From positions 1,674,001-1,738,000 of the forward strand of contig NZ_CP088298.1 in NCBI RefSeq assembly GCF_021117425.1: 64,000 nucleotides of DNA, in the 5' to 3' direction. Below, piece by piece: positions 19,074 to 28,402 of this stretch. The notes under the pieces were generated by a model. That model saw only the letters and a program-made list of their open reading frames with translations, had not been told where the DNA came from and ran no database searches. This stretch comes from Brevibacterium zhoupengii (GTDB lineage Bacteria > Actinomycetota > Actinomycetes > Actinomycetales > Brevibacteriaceae). Positions within the stretch are counted from its first letter, which is position 1. The number at the start of each line of letters is the position of its first letter. The translations under genes and the position numbers were made by a program.

Positions 19074-19838
19074 TCACCGTGAGGCCAGTGCGATGGTCTC
19101 CTGCTGTTCTGCTCGCCTGCGCAGACGTCTGTCGCACTCGACCAGGATGCGCAGGAACAGGCCGCCTGCGATGAGTCCGGCGATGAGGTCGGTGGCCCAA
19201 TGCCAACCGAGGAGGAATGAGACCACCACGGAGTTGACGCTGATGGCCACCACGACCCAGGTCAGGATGTGCACGAGCTTCCTGGATGCGTTGCTGTAGT
19301 GGGCGATAAGGTAGACGGCCGCTCCATAGATGAGCACCGCCTCGGCGGCATGACCGGAGGGGAAGCTGATGCCGCGGTTACCGACGTCGAGGAGCCCTCC
19401 CTGGAAGAACCTTGGATCGTGCAACGTCGTTGACGGCCGAGCCAGCAGCACCTTCATGCTGCCCACGCCGAGGTAGAACGCTGCCTCGGTCGCCAAAGCG
19501 AATCCAATGGGCCGCCACGACTGATTGCGGCGAGCAAGCACAATCGCCACGACCGCCAATACAGGCAGACAGACGGCCTGACCAGCAATTCGATCCAGAA
19601 CATTCTGAGCGAACCAGACTAGTTCAGGGTTGAAGAGGTAGAGCCACCGTCGGTTGAGTAAGTAGTCATAGACGCGCAAAGGCCCAGCGGCGGCGATGGT
19701 CACGACGACAAAGCCAATCGCCAGTGCCCAAATTGAGGTTGCCCGAGTAAGCCATCCCTTACTCTGCGCCTGGAATCGATCAGGACCGGGGGAAAGGCCG
19801 ATCGGACCATCAGGCGTCGTACGCGAATCGACAACCAT
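19074..19838 (-). CDS. PAP2-family phosphatase, membrane
   Basis: About 254 residues if translation begins at the ATG at 19838; the frame extends to 19952 and the start is uncertain, with no clear ribosome site at any candidate. The acid-phosphatase motifs are in order: KVLLARP, PSGHAAEAV and LGWHWATD. Five to six hydrophobic segments place it in the membrane. PAP2 proteins dephosphorylate lipid phosphates such as phosphatidic acid or undecaprenyl pyrophosphate. It is a single gene convergent with the dehydrogenase before it. Confidence 0.87.
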   Translation of the reverse strand: MVVDSRTTPDGPIGLSPGPDRFQAQSKGWLTRATSIWALAIGFVVVTIAAAGPLRVYDYLLNRRWLYLFNPELVWFAQNVLDRIAGQAVCLPVLAVVAIVLARRNQSWRPIGFALATEAAFYLGVGSMKVLLARPSTTLHDPRFFQGGLLDVGNRGISFPSGHAAEAVLIYGAAVYLIAHYSNASRKLVHILTWVVVAISVNSVVVSFLLGWHWATDLIAGLIAGGLFLRILVECDRRLRRRAEQQETIALASR

Positions 19839-19964
19839 CACAGATGAGTTTAGACGCTTCAAAGTACCGACATGGAAACAAGCGAATAACGAATAACGAA
19901 CCATTGTGAATAACGGACGCTGGACATCCATTGGCTCTATGACGCAGATCACGTAGCATCAGGT

Positions 19965-20966
19965 ATGGACGTCGTCGACTTTGTTCCTCAGCGTGATCAG
20001 TTCGTCTACACCTTCGGCGGAGCAGCACCCGCCGCCACAATCCGACCCGGCACAGCATTGAGACTGTGGTCCGAGGACGCATTCAACAATGCGATCACCT
20101 CGAGGTCAGATGTGCCCAGCAGCAAGCTTGATCCACGGTTCCTCAATCCCCAGACGGGTCCGTTCTATATCGAGGGAGCCGCACCGGGCGACACTCTGGC
20201 CGTACACATCGTGGAGCTGACTCCGGCCCGAAGTTGGGGTGCCTCTGCCACGATCCCGTTCTTCGGCGGGCTGACCATGACAGACAGGACCAGCCTTCTC
20301 CACGAAGCACTGCCTGAGGCGGTGTGGATCTACGAGATCGATTCGGCGGCGCAGACGGTGGGATTTCAGACACGACGCGGCGATTTTGAGCTGGCACTGC
20401 CCCTCGAACCCATGTTGGGCACCGTCGGTGTGGCCCCGGCCGGCAGTGAGGTGTTCTCCTCGCTGACGCCCGAACGGTTCGGCGGCAACATGGACACTCC
20501 TGAGATGAAGGTCGGCACTACCGCCTACTTCAACGTCAATGTCGACGGAGCGATGTTCTCCCTCGGAGACGGCCACTACCGGCAAGGCGAGGGAGAGGCG
20601 TGCGGGACCGCGGTCGAAGGTGCCATGAACTCAACCGTCATCGTCGACCTCATCAAGGGAGGTGGACCCGTTTGGCCGCGGCTGGAGAACGACAGTCACT
20701 GGATGATCGTCGGTTCCTCACGGCCGATGGAAGATTCCTGGAGGATCTCGCAGGTGCAGATGATCCATTGGCTCAGCGAACTCTTTGAGCTGGAGACGAT
20801 GGATGCCTACCAGCTGCTCACGCAGATCTCCCTAGTACCGGTCGCCAACGTCGTCGACACCAACTACAGCGTCGTGACGAAGGTGTCGAAGGATCTGCTG
20901 CCGCAGCGCAGCGCTTTCGGCGGAATCCACGCGGACCTGCGCGAGCGTGCACGGTCGTTGATGTAG
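19965..20966 (+). CDS. Acetamidase/formamidase family protein
   Basis: 333 residues of the FmdA/AmdA family. Visible family features are TGPFYIEGAAPGDTLAVHI, the Trp-Gly region WGASATIPFFGG, and GDGHYRQGEGEACGTAVE, which carries the acidic and Cys-containing part of the metal-dependent active site. The enzyme would hydrolyse a short amide to ammonia and an acid in the cytoplasm. It is 32 bases upstream of an SDR dehydrogenase gene, with which it likely forms an operon. Substrate unknown. Confidence 0.87.
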   Translation: MDVVDFVPQRDQFVYTFGGAAPAATIRPGTALRLWSEDAFNNAITSRSDVPSSKLDPRFLNPQTGPFYIEGAAPGDTLAVHIVELTPARSWGASATIPFFGGLTMTDRTSLLHEALPEAVWIYEIDSAAQTVGFQTRRGDFELALPLEPMLGTVGVAPAGSEVFSSLTPERFGGNMDTPEMKVGTTAYFNVNVDGAMFSLGDGHYRQGEGEACGTAVEGAMNSTVIVDLIKGGGPVWPRLENDSHWMIVGSSRPMEDSWRISQVQMIHWLSELFELETMDAYQLLTQISLVPVANVVDTNYSVVTKVSKDLLPQRSAFGGIHADLRERARSLM

Positions 20967-20998
20967 CAACTGCGAAGCATAGAGGAGAGGGGACCGCC

Positions 20999-21757
20999 AT
21001 GGACTTGAAGATCGGTGGGAAGACAGCAATGGTCACTGGAGGTACGCGCGGAATCGGGCGTGCCATCGTGGAGGCGTTCCATGCCGAAGGTGCTCATGTG
21101 GCCTTCTGCGCACGGAATGCAGCGGAAGTCGCCGAGGTGGAAGAATCCCTATCCGCGAATGCGCGGGTCGTCGGTACCGTCCTCGACGTCAGAGACGGGG
21201 ACGCATTGAGGGAGTGGGTTGAAGCCACGGCATCGGAATTCGGCGGAATCGACATGGTCGTCAACAGCGTGAGCGCACTGGCGATCCCCGACACCGAAGA
21301 GAACTGGCATGAGTCATTCAACGTCGACATGATGGGAACGGTCCACCTGTCCAAAGCGGTGCTCCCGCACCTGGAGAACAGCGAAGTCGCCTCCCTGATC
21401 TCCATCTCGAGCGTCTCGGGACGTGAGGCGGACTTCGCCTCCGGGCCCTACGGGACGATGAAGACCGCGATCATCGGCTACATGGCCGGATTGGCGCTGA
21501 GCCTGGCAGACAAGGGCATCAGAGTGAATACGGTGTCACCAGGCAACACCTATCACCAAGATGGTGTGTGGCCGGGGATCGAGAAGAACGATCCCGAATT
21601 GTTCTCCTACGCCCTAGGTCTCAACCCGACAGGTCGCATGGGCACACCCGAGGAGACAGCTACGAGCGTTGTGTTCCTGTCGAGCCCGATGTCGAGTCGA
21701 ACCTCAGGAGCGAATCTCCTGATCGACGGTGCGTTGACGCGCGGGATCCAGTTCTGA
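20999..21757 (+). CDS. SDR-family oxidoreductase
   Basis: 252 residues, a classical short-chain dehydrogenase. The NAD(P) motif TGGTRGIG is near residue 15, and the catalytic Ser and YxxxK appear in SISSVSGREA and YGTMK, followed by RVNTVSPGNTYH. The C-terminal LIDGALTRGIQF is the usual SDR ending. GGAGAGGGGA lies upstream of the ATG. It is paired with the formamidase gene and convergent with the long minus-strand operon. Substrate unknown. Confidence 0.92.
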   Translation: MDLKIGGKTAMVTGGTRGIGRAIVEAFHAEGAHVAFCARNAAEVAEVEESLSANARVVGTVLDVRDGDALREWVEATASEFGGIDMVVNSVSALAIPDTEENWHESFNVDMMGTVHLSKAVLPHLENSEVASLISISSVSGREADFASGPYGTMKTAIIGYMAGLALSLADKGIRVNTVSPGNTYHQDGVWPGIEKNDPELFSYALGLNPTGRMGTPEETATSVVFLSSPMSSRTSGANLLIDGALTRGIQF

Positions 21758-21790
21758 TCTCACCGTGACCTGTCAGCAGCTGGCGTCAAT

Positions 21791-21994
21791 TCAGTCGCTG
21801 GAGTCGTCGCGCTGGTCCTCGACACTGGGCTCGGGCTCGTCGTCGTTTGCGCGGTCCTCAGCGTCCCCGTGCGCTTCGGCCGTCTTTTCCTTCATACCGA
21901 ATTCGTCTGCATCGACGACTTCCGAGGTTGGTGCCGCCTCGGCAGCCTCGTCGAGATTCTTGGTGGCGTTGCGGATACCGTCTTCGATCGGCAC
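21791..21994 (-). CDS. Small acidic hypothetical protein
   Basis: About 67 residues from a GTG at 21994, which has GAAGGG at a good distance upstream; the frame also allows a GTG at 22003, too close to that site. The N-terminus (PIEDGIRNATKNLDEAAE) could form a short amphipathic helix; the rest is Asp/Glu-rich and probably disordered. I do not recognise a family. It is the last gene of, or just after, the amidohydrolase operon (about 50 bases downstream). Confidence 0.5.
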   Translation of the reverse strand: MPIEDGIRNATKNLDEAAEAAPTSEVVDADEFGMKEKTAEAHGDAEDRANDDEPEPSVEDQRDDSSD

Positions 21995-22046
21995 GATGAT
22001 CACCCTTCGCGATGGAGTGGGAAGTAGTACCGAGTCTACGCGCAGC

Positions 22047-22931
22047 TCACAACCCCAGCACCCGCACGGCGTTCTCCTTCATGATCAGCGGCACGGCTTC
22101 CTCCTTGATGCCCAGGCCCTCGAAGTCGTTGATCCAGCGCTCGGGGGTGATGAGCGGGAAGTCGGAGCCGAAGAGCGTCTTCGTCTTCAGCATCGAGCCG
22201 ATGGCGCGCGTCAGCTGTGGTGGGAAGTACTTCGGTGACCATCCGGAGAGGTCGATGAACACGTTGGCCTTGTGCGTGGCGATCGAAATCGACGCGTCGG
22301 CCCAGGGCACGGACGGGTGCGCGAGGATCATCGTCAGCGTGGGGAAGTCGGCGGCCACATCGTCGAGGAGCATCGGGTCCGAGTAGCGCAGCTTGATGCC
22401 GCGTCCGCCCGGCAGTCCGGCACCGATTCCGGTCTGTCCCGTATGGAAGAGCGTGACCAAGCCGTGTTCGGCGCAGGCTTCGTAGATCGGGTAGTACGTG
22501 CGGTCGCTGGGATCGAATCCCTGCAGACTGGGGTGGAACTTCATGCCCCTGACCCCGTAGTTCGTGGCAAGGTCATGGATCCGGGCAATCGCCTCGGCGG
22601 TGTTGAGCGGATCGACGGAGCCGAAGGGGATGAGGACGTCGTTGTGCTCGGCGGCCTTCTCCGCGATCATCTCCGACGACACCGGGGGATGATTGCCCAG
22701 AGCGGTCCTGGCATCGACTGTGAAGATCACGGCCGCCATGTTCCGCTCCCGGTAGTACGCGGCAAGGTCATCGACCGTGGGCGTGCGGGGGACTGGTGCC
22801 TTGAAGTACCCCGCCGAGGCGTCGAGGAGTTCCCGATCCAGCGAGGTGTGCTGGTGATCATCGGCCTCGACATGCGTGTGCACGTCGATCGCGGTGATCG
22901 TCGAGAGGTCGATATTGGGTTGGTAGATCAT
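22047..22931 (-). CDS. Amidohydrolase-2 (ACMSD-like) family protein
   Basis: 294 residues forming a metal-dependent TIM barrel. IDVHTHVEAD supplies the first HxH metal pair (about residues 17-19); RGMKFHPSLQGF, LFHTGQTG and ILAHPSVPW supply further His positions, and FGSDFPLITPE the late Asp. The family includes decarboxylases of 2-amino-3-carboxymuconate semialdehyde type and hydrolases. It is 53 bases after the 3-hydroxyacyl-CoA dehydrogenase gene in a minus-strand catabolic operon, where it might cleave or decarboxylate a ring-derived or beta-keto intermediate. Reaction unknown. Confidence 0.88.
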   Translation of the reverse strand: MIYQPNIDLSTITAIDVHTHVEADDHQHTSLDRELLDASAGYFKAPVPRTPTVDDLAAYYRERNMAAVIFTVDARTALGNHPPVSSEMIAEKAAEHNDVLIPFGSVDPLNTAEAIARIHDLATNYGVRGMKFHPSLQGFDPSDRTYYPIYEACAEHGLVTLFHTGQTGIGAGLPGGRGIKLRYSDPMLLDDVAADFPTLTMILAHPSVPWADASISIATHKANVFIDLSGWSPKYFPPQLTRAIGSMLKTKTLFGSDFPLITPERWINDFEGLGIKEEAVPLIMKENAVRVLGL

Positions 22932-22984
22932 GAGAGTCCTTCCGGTAGTGAGATCGTCGGCAACGTGGTCGTGTGTGGCTGGCT

Positions 22985-23920
22985 CTACGGCAGTTCCCCG
23001 TACTTGCGTTTGAGGGCGATGAGTTCGAGCAACATCTCGTCGCGCTGCTTGGCCATAAGCACCGGATCCTTGCCCTCGAGTTCATCGTCGACACCGGCGA
23101 CGAGCTTGTCGGTCAATTCCTCGCCGAGGTGGACCTGCCCCAGGTCACGCATCCACACTTCCTGTGGTGGCCCCAGGTGTTCGAGCACGTGCCGCATACC
23201 GCCCGGTCCGCCGGAGAGTCCCTGCTGCACGAGGGGACCGAGGATCGCCCAGCGCAGACCGGGGCCGTAAGAGATCGCCGTATCGATGTCCTCGACAGAG
23301 ACCATGCCACGGTCGACGAGCGAATACGCCTCCTGCCACAGAGCCGCCTGCAGACGGTTCGTGACATGCCCGGGCAGTTCGGCACGTACGAGGATAGGCT
23401 TCTTCCCGATCGACCGGTAGATTTCGAGCCCACGCTCGACCACCTCGGCGGGAGTGGCCGGTGTCGGCACGAGTTCGACGAGGGGAACCAGGTGAGCCGG
23501 GTTGAAGGGGTGTCCGACGACGATCCGCTCAGGAATCTTCGTCGCCTTCGCTGCCAGCTCGCTCGGCGCGAATCCGGACGTTGACGAGGCGATGATCGCG
23601 GTGGCGGGTGCTGCCGCATCGGCTTCGGCGAGCATGGACTGTTTGATGTCGAGGCGCTCGGGACCGTTTTCCTGCACGAAATCAGCATCGGCGACAGCCT
23701 CGGCCAATGATCCAACGAAGTGCAGGCGCTCCATCGCCGAGGTGATGTCAGCTTCCCCTGTCACCTCGAGGTTGGACCCGACCTGAGCACGTAATCTGGT
23801 TTCGGCACCCTCGGCCGGGTCGAAGGCGGTGACCGAGTGTCCGGCAGCGAGGAATCCCGTCGCCCACGCGGCTCCGATGACACCGGTGCCGAGGATCGCG
23901 ACTGTGAGCGTCTCACTCAT
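22985..23920 (-). CDS. 3-hydroxyacyl-CoA dehydrogenase family protein (carnitine-dehydrogenase-like)
   Basis: 311 residues. The N-terminal NAD-binding motif is ILGTGVIGAAWA, the catalytic His/Asn region is VVGHPFNPAHLVPLVELV, and the C-terminal helical domain contains LRWAILGPLVQQGLSGG. Length and the PFNPAH context fit the L-carnitine dehydrogenase/lambda-crystallin branch of 3-hydroxyacyl-CoA dehydrogenases, which may act on free hydroxyacids rather than CoA esters. The start codon overlaps the preceding ligase stop by four bases. Confidence 0.88.
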   Translation of the reverse strand: MSETLTVAILGTGVIGAAWATGFLAAGHSVTAFDPAEGAETRLRAQVGSNLEVTGEADITSAMERLHFVGSLAEAVADADFVQENGPERLDIKQSMLAEADAAAPATAIIASSTSGFAPSELAAKATKIPERIVVGHPFNPAHLVPLVELVPTPATPAEVVERGLEIYRSIGKKPILVRAELPGHVTNRLQAALWQEAYSLVDRGMVSVEDIDTAISYGPGLRWAILGPLVQQGLSGGPGGMRHVLEHLGPPQEVWMRDLGQVHLGEELTDKLVAGVDDELEGKDPVLMAKQRDEMLLELIALKRKYGELP

Positions 23921-25959
23921 GCGTCCACCTTCGCTTTCCGTGCCCGCGCGTAGTCCACATACTCATCGAGTGACCGCGGGTCCTGCAATGCTCCGGCGCT
24001 CGCCACCGACTCGGCGGCCGCGCCCTGGACGATGCGTTTGACCGGGACCTCGAGCTTTTTGCCCGTGCGTCCCAGCGGAATCCGGGTCACCGGCACGACC
24101 TCGTCCGGGGCATGCCTGGGGGACAGGCGCGACTTCAACTCGGTCCGAATCCGACCCGACAACTCGTCAGTGAACGTCACCCCGTCCTCGGTCTGGACGA
24201 AGAGGACGAGTTCGCCCATCCCGCCATTGGGATCCTCGAGGTGGATGACCAGGGCATCGGCCACCTCGGCGAAGGTGTCGAGGACCGAATAGAAATCCGC
24301 GGTGCCCAACCGCACCCCGCCCCGATTGAGCGTGGCATCCGAGCGGCCAGTGACCACGACCCCACCATCGGTGGTGAACTTCGCCCAGTCGCCGTGGCGC
24401 CAGACGCCGGGGTACTTGTCGAAGTACGCGGCCTCATAGCGGGCATCACCCTCGGGGCCCCAGAACGTCACCGGCATCGACGGCACCGGCTGGGTGAAGA
24501 CGAGCTCGCCCAGGTCATCGCGGACCTCTTTGCCCGACGCATCGAAGGCGGTGGCGGCGAAGCCGAGGGAGACTCCCGACATCTCACCGGAGTAGACCGG
24601 GGTCAGCGGGGAGGCCTGGAGGATGCCGGTGCATACATCGGTGCCGCCGCAGCCCACGTTGAGCAGCACGTCCTGGCCGAACTGGTCCATGACCCACTCG
24701 TAGCCCTCGGCAGGCAGTGGTGCGCCGGCGGCTCCGAACTGGGAGACCGCGGACAGGTCGAACTCCTCGGTGGGGTTGAACCCGGCCCTGCGCGCGGACA
24801 TGATTGCCCCGGGCGCCACCCCCATGAGCGTGGCCTTCGTGTTCGCCGCGATGCGCCAGAGTTCCTTCGGGTCCGGATAGTTCGGGTTGCCGTCGATCAT
24901 GACGATTCCCGACCCGAGGAGCAGCCCGCCGACGAGCGTGTTCCACATCATCCACGCGGTCGTGGAGAACCAGCAGAACTGGCTGCCCGGACCCAGGTCG
25001 AAGTGCAGGGCGTGATTCTTCAACGTCTCGAGCAGGATGCCGCCGTGGCTGTGGACGATGGCCTTCGGCTTGCCCGTCGTGCCCGAGGAGAAAAGGATGA
25101 ACAGCGGATGGTCGAACGGCACAGCCTCGAATTCCAATTCCGCCGAGGTGGCTCCACCGTCCGTGCCCGCCGAGGTTGCCCCGAGTCCCGCATAATCGAC
25201 AACGTCGATCGCGTGGTCGAGTCCCGACCCGGACGTGAACGCCTCGCGTGAGTCGTGATCGAGGCTGAACTCACCGTAGTCGACGGTCACGAGGTGGGAC
25301 AAGCTCGGGAGGGCGGCGGCCACCTCGGCGAGTTCGCCTGTGCGGTCGACGGCCTTGTTGCCATACATGTACCCGGAGATCGCGAGAAGTACCGTCGGTT
25401 CGACCTGGCTGAAGCGGTCGATGACGGACTGCGTGCCGAACTCGGGGGCACAACTGGCCCAGATCGCCCCGATGCTCGCCGAGGCGAGGAACGCGACGAG
25501 TGCCTCGGGCTGGTTGGGCAGATACCCGACGACTCGGTCACCCTTCTTCACACCCAAGGACACGAGCCCGGCGCGGACGCGGGCCACCTCGGCGCGCAGC
25601 GCGGCGAACGTCAGCGTGGAGTCCTCACGGGTCTGAGACACCGCAGTCACGGCCACATCGTCAGCCTGTGCAGAAGAGCCGAAGGAATGCTCGGCGTAGT
25701 TGAGCGTCGCGCCTGTGAACCAACGGGCGTGCGGCATGACCCGTTCCTCGAGCACCGAACTATACGGAGTGTGGGACTGGACGCCGAAGTACTCCCAGAC
25801 TGATTCCCAGAAGTCCTCGATGTCAGTGATCGACCACTGATAGAGCTCGTCCCACCCGGTGAACGAGTAGCCGAACTTGGCATTGACCCAGCCGAGGAAG
25901 TCACCGATGCGGCTGGTCTCGAGAGCGTCGGAGGGAACCTCGCGGATGATTGTCGACAT
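23917..25959 (-). CDS. Acetoacetyl-CoA synthetase-type ligase
   Basis: 680 residues from ATG 25959, preceded by GAGG; the frame extends five codons further. This is an ANL-superfamily acyl-CoA ligase: LFILFSSGTTGKPKAIVHSHGG (about residue 270-290) is the P-loop, and GRSDATLNRGGVRLG the hinge region. The N-terminal GWDELYQWSITDIEDFWESVW and overall length are those of acetoacetate-CoA ligases. It activates acetoacetate or a similar beta-keto acid with ATP and CoA. Together with the neighbouring dehydrogenase this suggests that the pathway makes a free 3-keto acid which is then activated. Confidence 0.9.
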   Translation of the reverse strand: MSTIIREVPSDALETSRIGDFLGWVNAKFGYSFTGWDELYQWSITDIEDFWESVWEYFGVQSHTPYSSVLEERVMPHARWFTGATLNYAEHSFGSSAQADDVAVTAVSQTREDSTLTFAALRAEVARVRAGLVSLGVKKGDRVVGYLPNQPEALVAFLASASIGAIWASCAPEFGTQSVIDRFSQVEPTVLLAISGYMYGNKAVDRTGELAEVAAALPSLSHLVTVDYGEFSLDHDSREAFTSGSGLDHAIDVVDYAGLGATSAGTDGGATSAELEFEAVPFDHPLFILFSSGTTGKPKAIVHSHGGILLETLKNHALHFDLGPGSQFCWFSTTAWMMWNTLVGGLLLGSGIVMIDGNPNYPDPKELWRIAANTKATLMGVAPGAIMSARRAGFNPTEEFDLSAVSQFGAAGAPLPAEGYEWVMDQFGQDVLLNVGCGGTDVCTGILQASPLTPVYSGEMSGVSLGFAATAFDASGKEVRDDLGELVFTQPVPSMPVTFWGPEGDARYEAAYFDKYPGVWRHGDWAKFTTDGGVVVTGRSDATLNRGGVRLGTADFYSVLDTFAEVADALVIHLEDPNGGMGELVLFVQTEDGVTFTDELSGRIRTELKSRLSPRHAPDEVVPVTRIPLGRTGKKLEVPVKRIVQGAAAESVASAGALQDPRSLDEYVDYARARKAKVDA

Positions 25960-25970
25960 GTCAGCTCCTC

Positions 25971-26813
25971 TCACTTGTTCACTTTGGGGCCGGAGCCGTC
26001 GAGAAAGGCGCGCATGAGTTCCTTGGCCTCGGTGCTCGACTGGGCGACGGTGGCCATGAGGGATTCCATCATGTAGCCCTCGTCGCGGCCGGATTCGACG
26101 ATGCGCGGCAGCGCCTGGGTGATCGCGTAGTTCGTCACCGGGGAGTTCGAGGCGATCGAAGTGGCCAGTTCACGAGCCTTGGCCAGGCCTTCACCGGCAC
26201 CGACGCGGTAGTTGACGAGTCCGATGGACTCGGCCTCGGCGGCGTTGAAGCGGCGGCCGGTGAGCATCATGTCCTGGACGCGGCTCAGGCCGATCAGGCG
26301 GGGGACGCGGACCGAGGCACCTCCGCCGACGAAGAGTCCGCGCTTGCCCTCGGGCAGAGCGAAGTACGCGGATTCCTCGGCCACCCGCAGGTGAGCAGCG
26401 GAGGCGAGTTCGAGCCCGCCGCCGATGACTCCGCCCTGGAGGACAGCGACGACGGGGATCTGGGATTCGGTGATCCGATTCATCGTCGTGTGCCAGCCGC
26501 GCGAGTGGTGGAGGCCGGCAACGGCATCGCGTTCGGCCATCTCGGACAGGTCGAGGCCGGCACAGAAGTGATCGCCGGTGGACTTCAGCACGATCGCGGA
26601 GACCTCGGGTGGGGTGCGGAAGAACTCGCCGAGGCTGGCCACCGTCGCATCATCGAGTGCGTTGCGTTTGGCCGGGCGGTCGAGTGTGAGGATGCCGATG
26701 TCGCCCTCTGCTGTGAAGCGCAGTGTGTCCGAGATGTCGACGGTCGTCGGCTGCGCGGAGCTGCCTGGGCTGTCAGAGGCGGCGGTGAACTGGGTGGTGG
26801 GGAGGTCGGTCAT
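25971..26813 (-). CDS. Enoyl-CoA hydratase/isomerase family protein
   Basis: 280 residues. Crotonase motifs: LDRPAKRNALDD, HFCAGLDLSEM (oxyanion hole), then GGVIGGGLELASAAHLRVAE and FALPEGKRGLFVGGGASVRVPRLIG. A Glu in the PEGKRGL loop is at the usual catalytic place. An N-terminal 30-residue Ser/Thr/Pro-rich extension is unusual. The start overlaps the acyl-CoA ligase stop by four bases. It hydrates or cleaves an enoyl-CoA made by that ligase; carnityl-CoA or cinnamoyl-CoA-like substrates are possible. Confidence 0.9.
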   Translation of the reverse strand: MTDLPTTQFTAASDSPGSSAQPTTVDISDTLRFTAEGDIGILTLDRPAKRNALDDATVASLGEFFRTPPEVSAIVLKSTGDHFCAGLDLSEMAERDAVAGLHHSRGWHTTMNRITESQIPVVAVLQGGVIGGGLELASAAHLRVAEESAYFALPEGKRGLFVGGGASVRVPRLIGLSRVQDMMLTGRRFNAAEAESIGLVNYRVGAGEGLAKARELATSIASNSPVTNYAITQALPRIVESGRDEGYMMESLMATVAQSSTEAKELMRAFLDGSGPKVNK

Positions 26814-28402
26814 GCGTTGTCCTTTGGTGGTGCAGCTGGTGCTGAGTTGTCAGTATTCGGGGTGGCGGGGTCTGAGGGGCTGGTGGTCGCGTGGGCGCCG
26901 AGTCCGCCGGTGGTGCGCAGGGAGACCTTGTGCACCTTTCCGGAGCCGGTGCGTGGCAGCGACTCGACGAAGTCGAAGTACTGCGGAACCTTGTACTTGG
27001 CCAGGCGGGTCAGCAGGAATTCGTGCAGTTCGGCAGCGCTCGGCGGCTGCGCCTCATCCTCGGCAGACACGACGATGAACGCGTGTCCGACCTCGCCCCA
27101 ACGGTCATCGGCCGCGGCGACGACGGCGGCCTCGGCCACGGCGGGGTGGTCGAAGAGGTTGGATTCCACCTCGGCGGGGTAGACGTTCTCCCCGCCGGAG
27201 ATGAACATGTCCTTGAGCCGGTCGACGATGAAGAGGAATCCGTCGGCGTCGAGGTAGCCGATGTCGCCGGTGTGGAACCAGCCGCCGGGGGAGAAGGCCG
27301 CATCGGTGGCGGCCTGGTTGTTCCAGTAGCCGCTGGTGACATTGGGGCCGCGGACGACGATCTCGCCGTTGACGCCCGCCGAGCAGGAATTGCCGGAAGC
27401 ATCGCGGACCTCGACCTCGGTAAAAGGCACGGCCCGACCTGCCGAGCCTGCTTTGTCCAGGGCTAACGCTGCGGGCAGAAAGGTGCATCCGGGGGAGGTC
27501 TCGGTCAGTCCGTAGCCCTGGCAGAACATGATGTCCTTCGCCTGGTACTCCTGGATCAGGGAGACGGGGATCGGGGCGCCACCGGAGTTGACGAACCTCA
27601 GAGATGACAGGTCAGCGGTCTCCCACCTCGGCGACTGGAGCATATCGGCGAACATGGTCGTCACACCGGCCATCCAGGTCAGCCCCTCGTGCTCGATGGC
27701 ATCGAAGGCCCGGTCCACGTTCCACTTGGACTCGATGAGCATGCGCCCGCCGCGCAGGTAGCTGGTCATCACCTGCTGGTCGAGGCCGATGACGTGGAAG
27801 AGGGGAGCGGTGACCAGCGTGACGTCCTCGGCGGTGAGATCGGAGTTGAGCAGGAGGTTGAAGGAGTTCCACAGCAGATTCGCATGCGTGAGCACCGCGC
27901 CCTTCGGCCGTCCCGTGGTCCCGGAGGTGAAGAGCAGGAACGCCGGTTCATCGCCGGTGACCTCGGCCGCGGGGACGGCAGGCACCGTCGCCGAGGTGGC
28001 CGCCGGGTCCCAGTCCACCGTGCCCCGGGCAACGTCGACACTGAGTCCCTCGGCGGTCGCGGAATGCTCGGGGGCGACGATGAGCAGGGAGACCTCGGCG
28101 TTGATCAGCTGATAGTCGAGCTCGGCCGGGGCCAGGCGCCAGTTGAGGGGGATGAAGATGGCGCCCAAGCGCAGGCAGGCGAGCAGGACTTCGATGAGCG
28201 CTGGGTGGTTGGGTCCGAGGTAGGCGACCCGGTCACGTCGGCGAATGCCACGTGAGTGGAGGTCGGCGGCCCGGGTCAGGGTGCGTTCGTGCATCTGGAC
28301 GTATGAGTAGTCGATGCCGGCGAAGGTGATCGCGGTCTTCTCGCCGTAGTCGATGGCCTGGCGTTCGGAGAGCCGGGCCAGGCTGGGGTGGGTGAAGGTC
28401 AA
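26810..28402 (-). CDS. Acyl-CoA synthetase (AMP-binding)
   Basis: 530 residues from a TTG start that overlaps the MFS stop (TTGA) and has AAGGA 8 bases upstream. ANL motifs are LLFTSGTTGRPKGAVLTH (P-loop), YGLTETSPG, and FHTGDIGYLDADGF with VDRLKDMFISGGENVYP, the medium/long-chain and 4-coumarate ligase pattern. The C-terminal catalytic Lys is in PRTGSGKVHKVSLR. A Pro/Ala/Thr-rich tail of about 30 residues follows. It activates the acid imported by the adjacent MHS transporter and starts its CoA-linked breakdown. Confidence 0.92.
   Translation of the reverse strand: MTFTHPSLARLSERQAIDYGEKTAITFAGIDYSYVQMHERTLTRAADLHSRGIRRRDRVAYLGPNHPALIEVLLACLRLGAIFIPLNWRLAPAELDYQLINAEVSLLIVAPEHSATAEGLSVDVARGTVDWDPAATSATVPAVPAAEVTGDEPAFLLFTSGTTGRPKGAVLTHANLLWNSFNLLLNSDLTAEDVTLVTAPLFHVIGLDQQVMTSYLRGGRMLIESKWNVDRAFDAIEHEGLTWMAGVTTMFADMLQSPRWETADLSSLRFVNSGGAPIPVSLIQEYQAKDIMFCQGYGLTETSPGCTFLPAALALDKAGSAGRAVPFTEVEVRDASGNSCSAGVNGEIVVRGPNVTSGYWNNQAATDAAFSPGGWFHTGDIGYLDADGFLFIVDRLKDMFISGGENVYPAEVESNLFDHPAVAEAAVVAAADDRWGEVGHAFIVVSAEDEAQPPSAAELHEFLLTRLAKYKVPQYFDFVESLPRTGSGKVHKVSLRTTGGLGAHATTSPSDPATPNTDNSAPAAPPKDNA

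Noticed and set aside
24112..25251. Long plus-strand open frame (379 codons) opposite the acetoacetyl-CoA synthetase gene
   Set aside because: Composition is Arg/Gly/Glu-rich shadow sequence; the minus-strand gene has clear ligase motifs.
25950..27182. Plus-strand open frame of 410 codons opposite the hydratase and ligase genes
   Set aside because: High-GC shadow of two genes with intact motifs on the minus strand.
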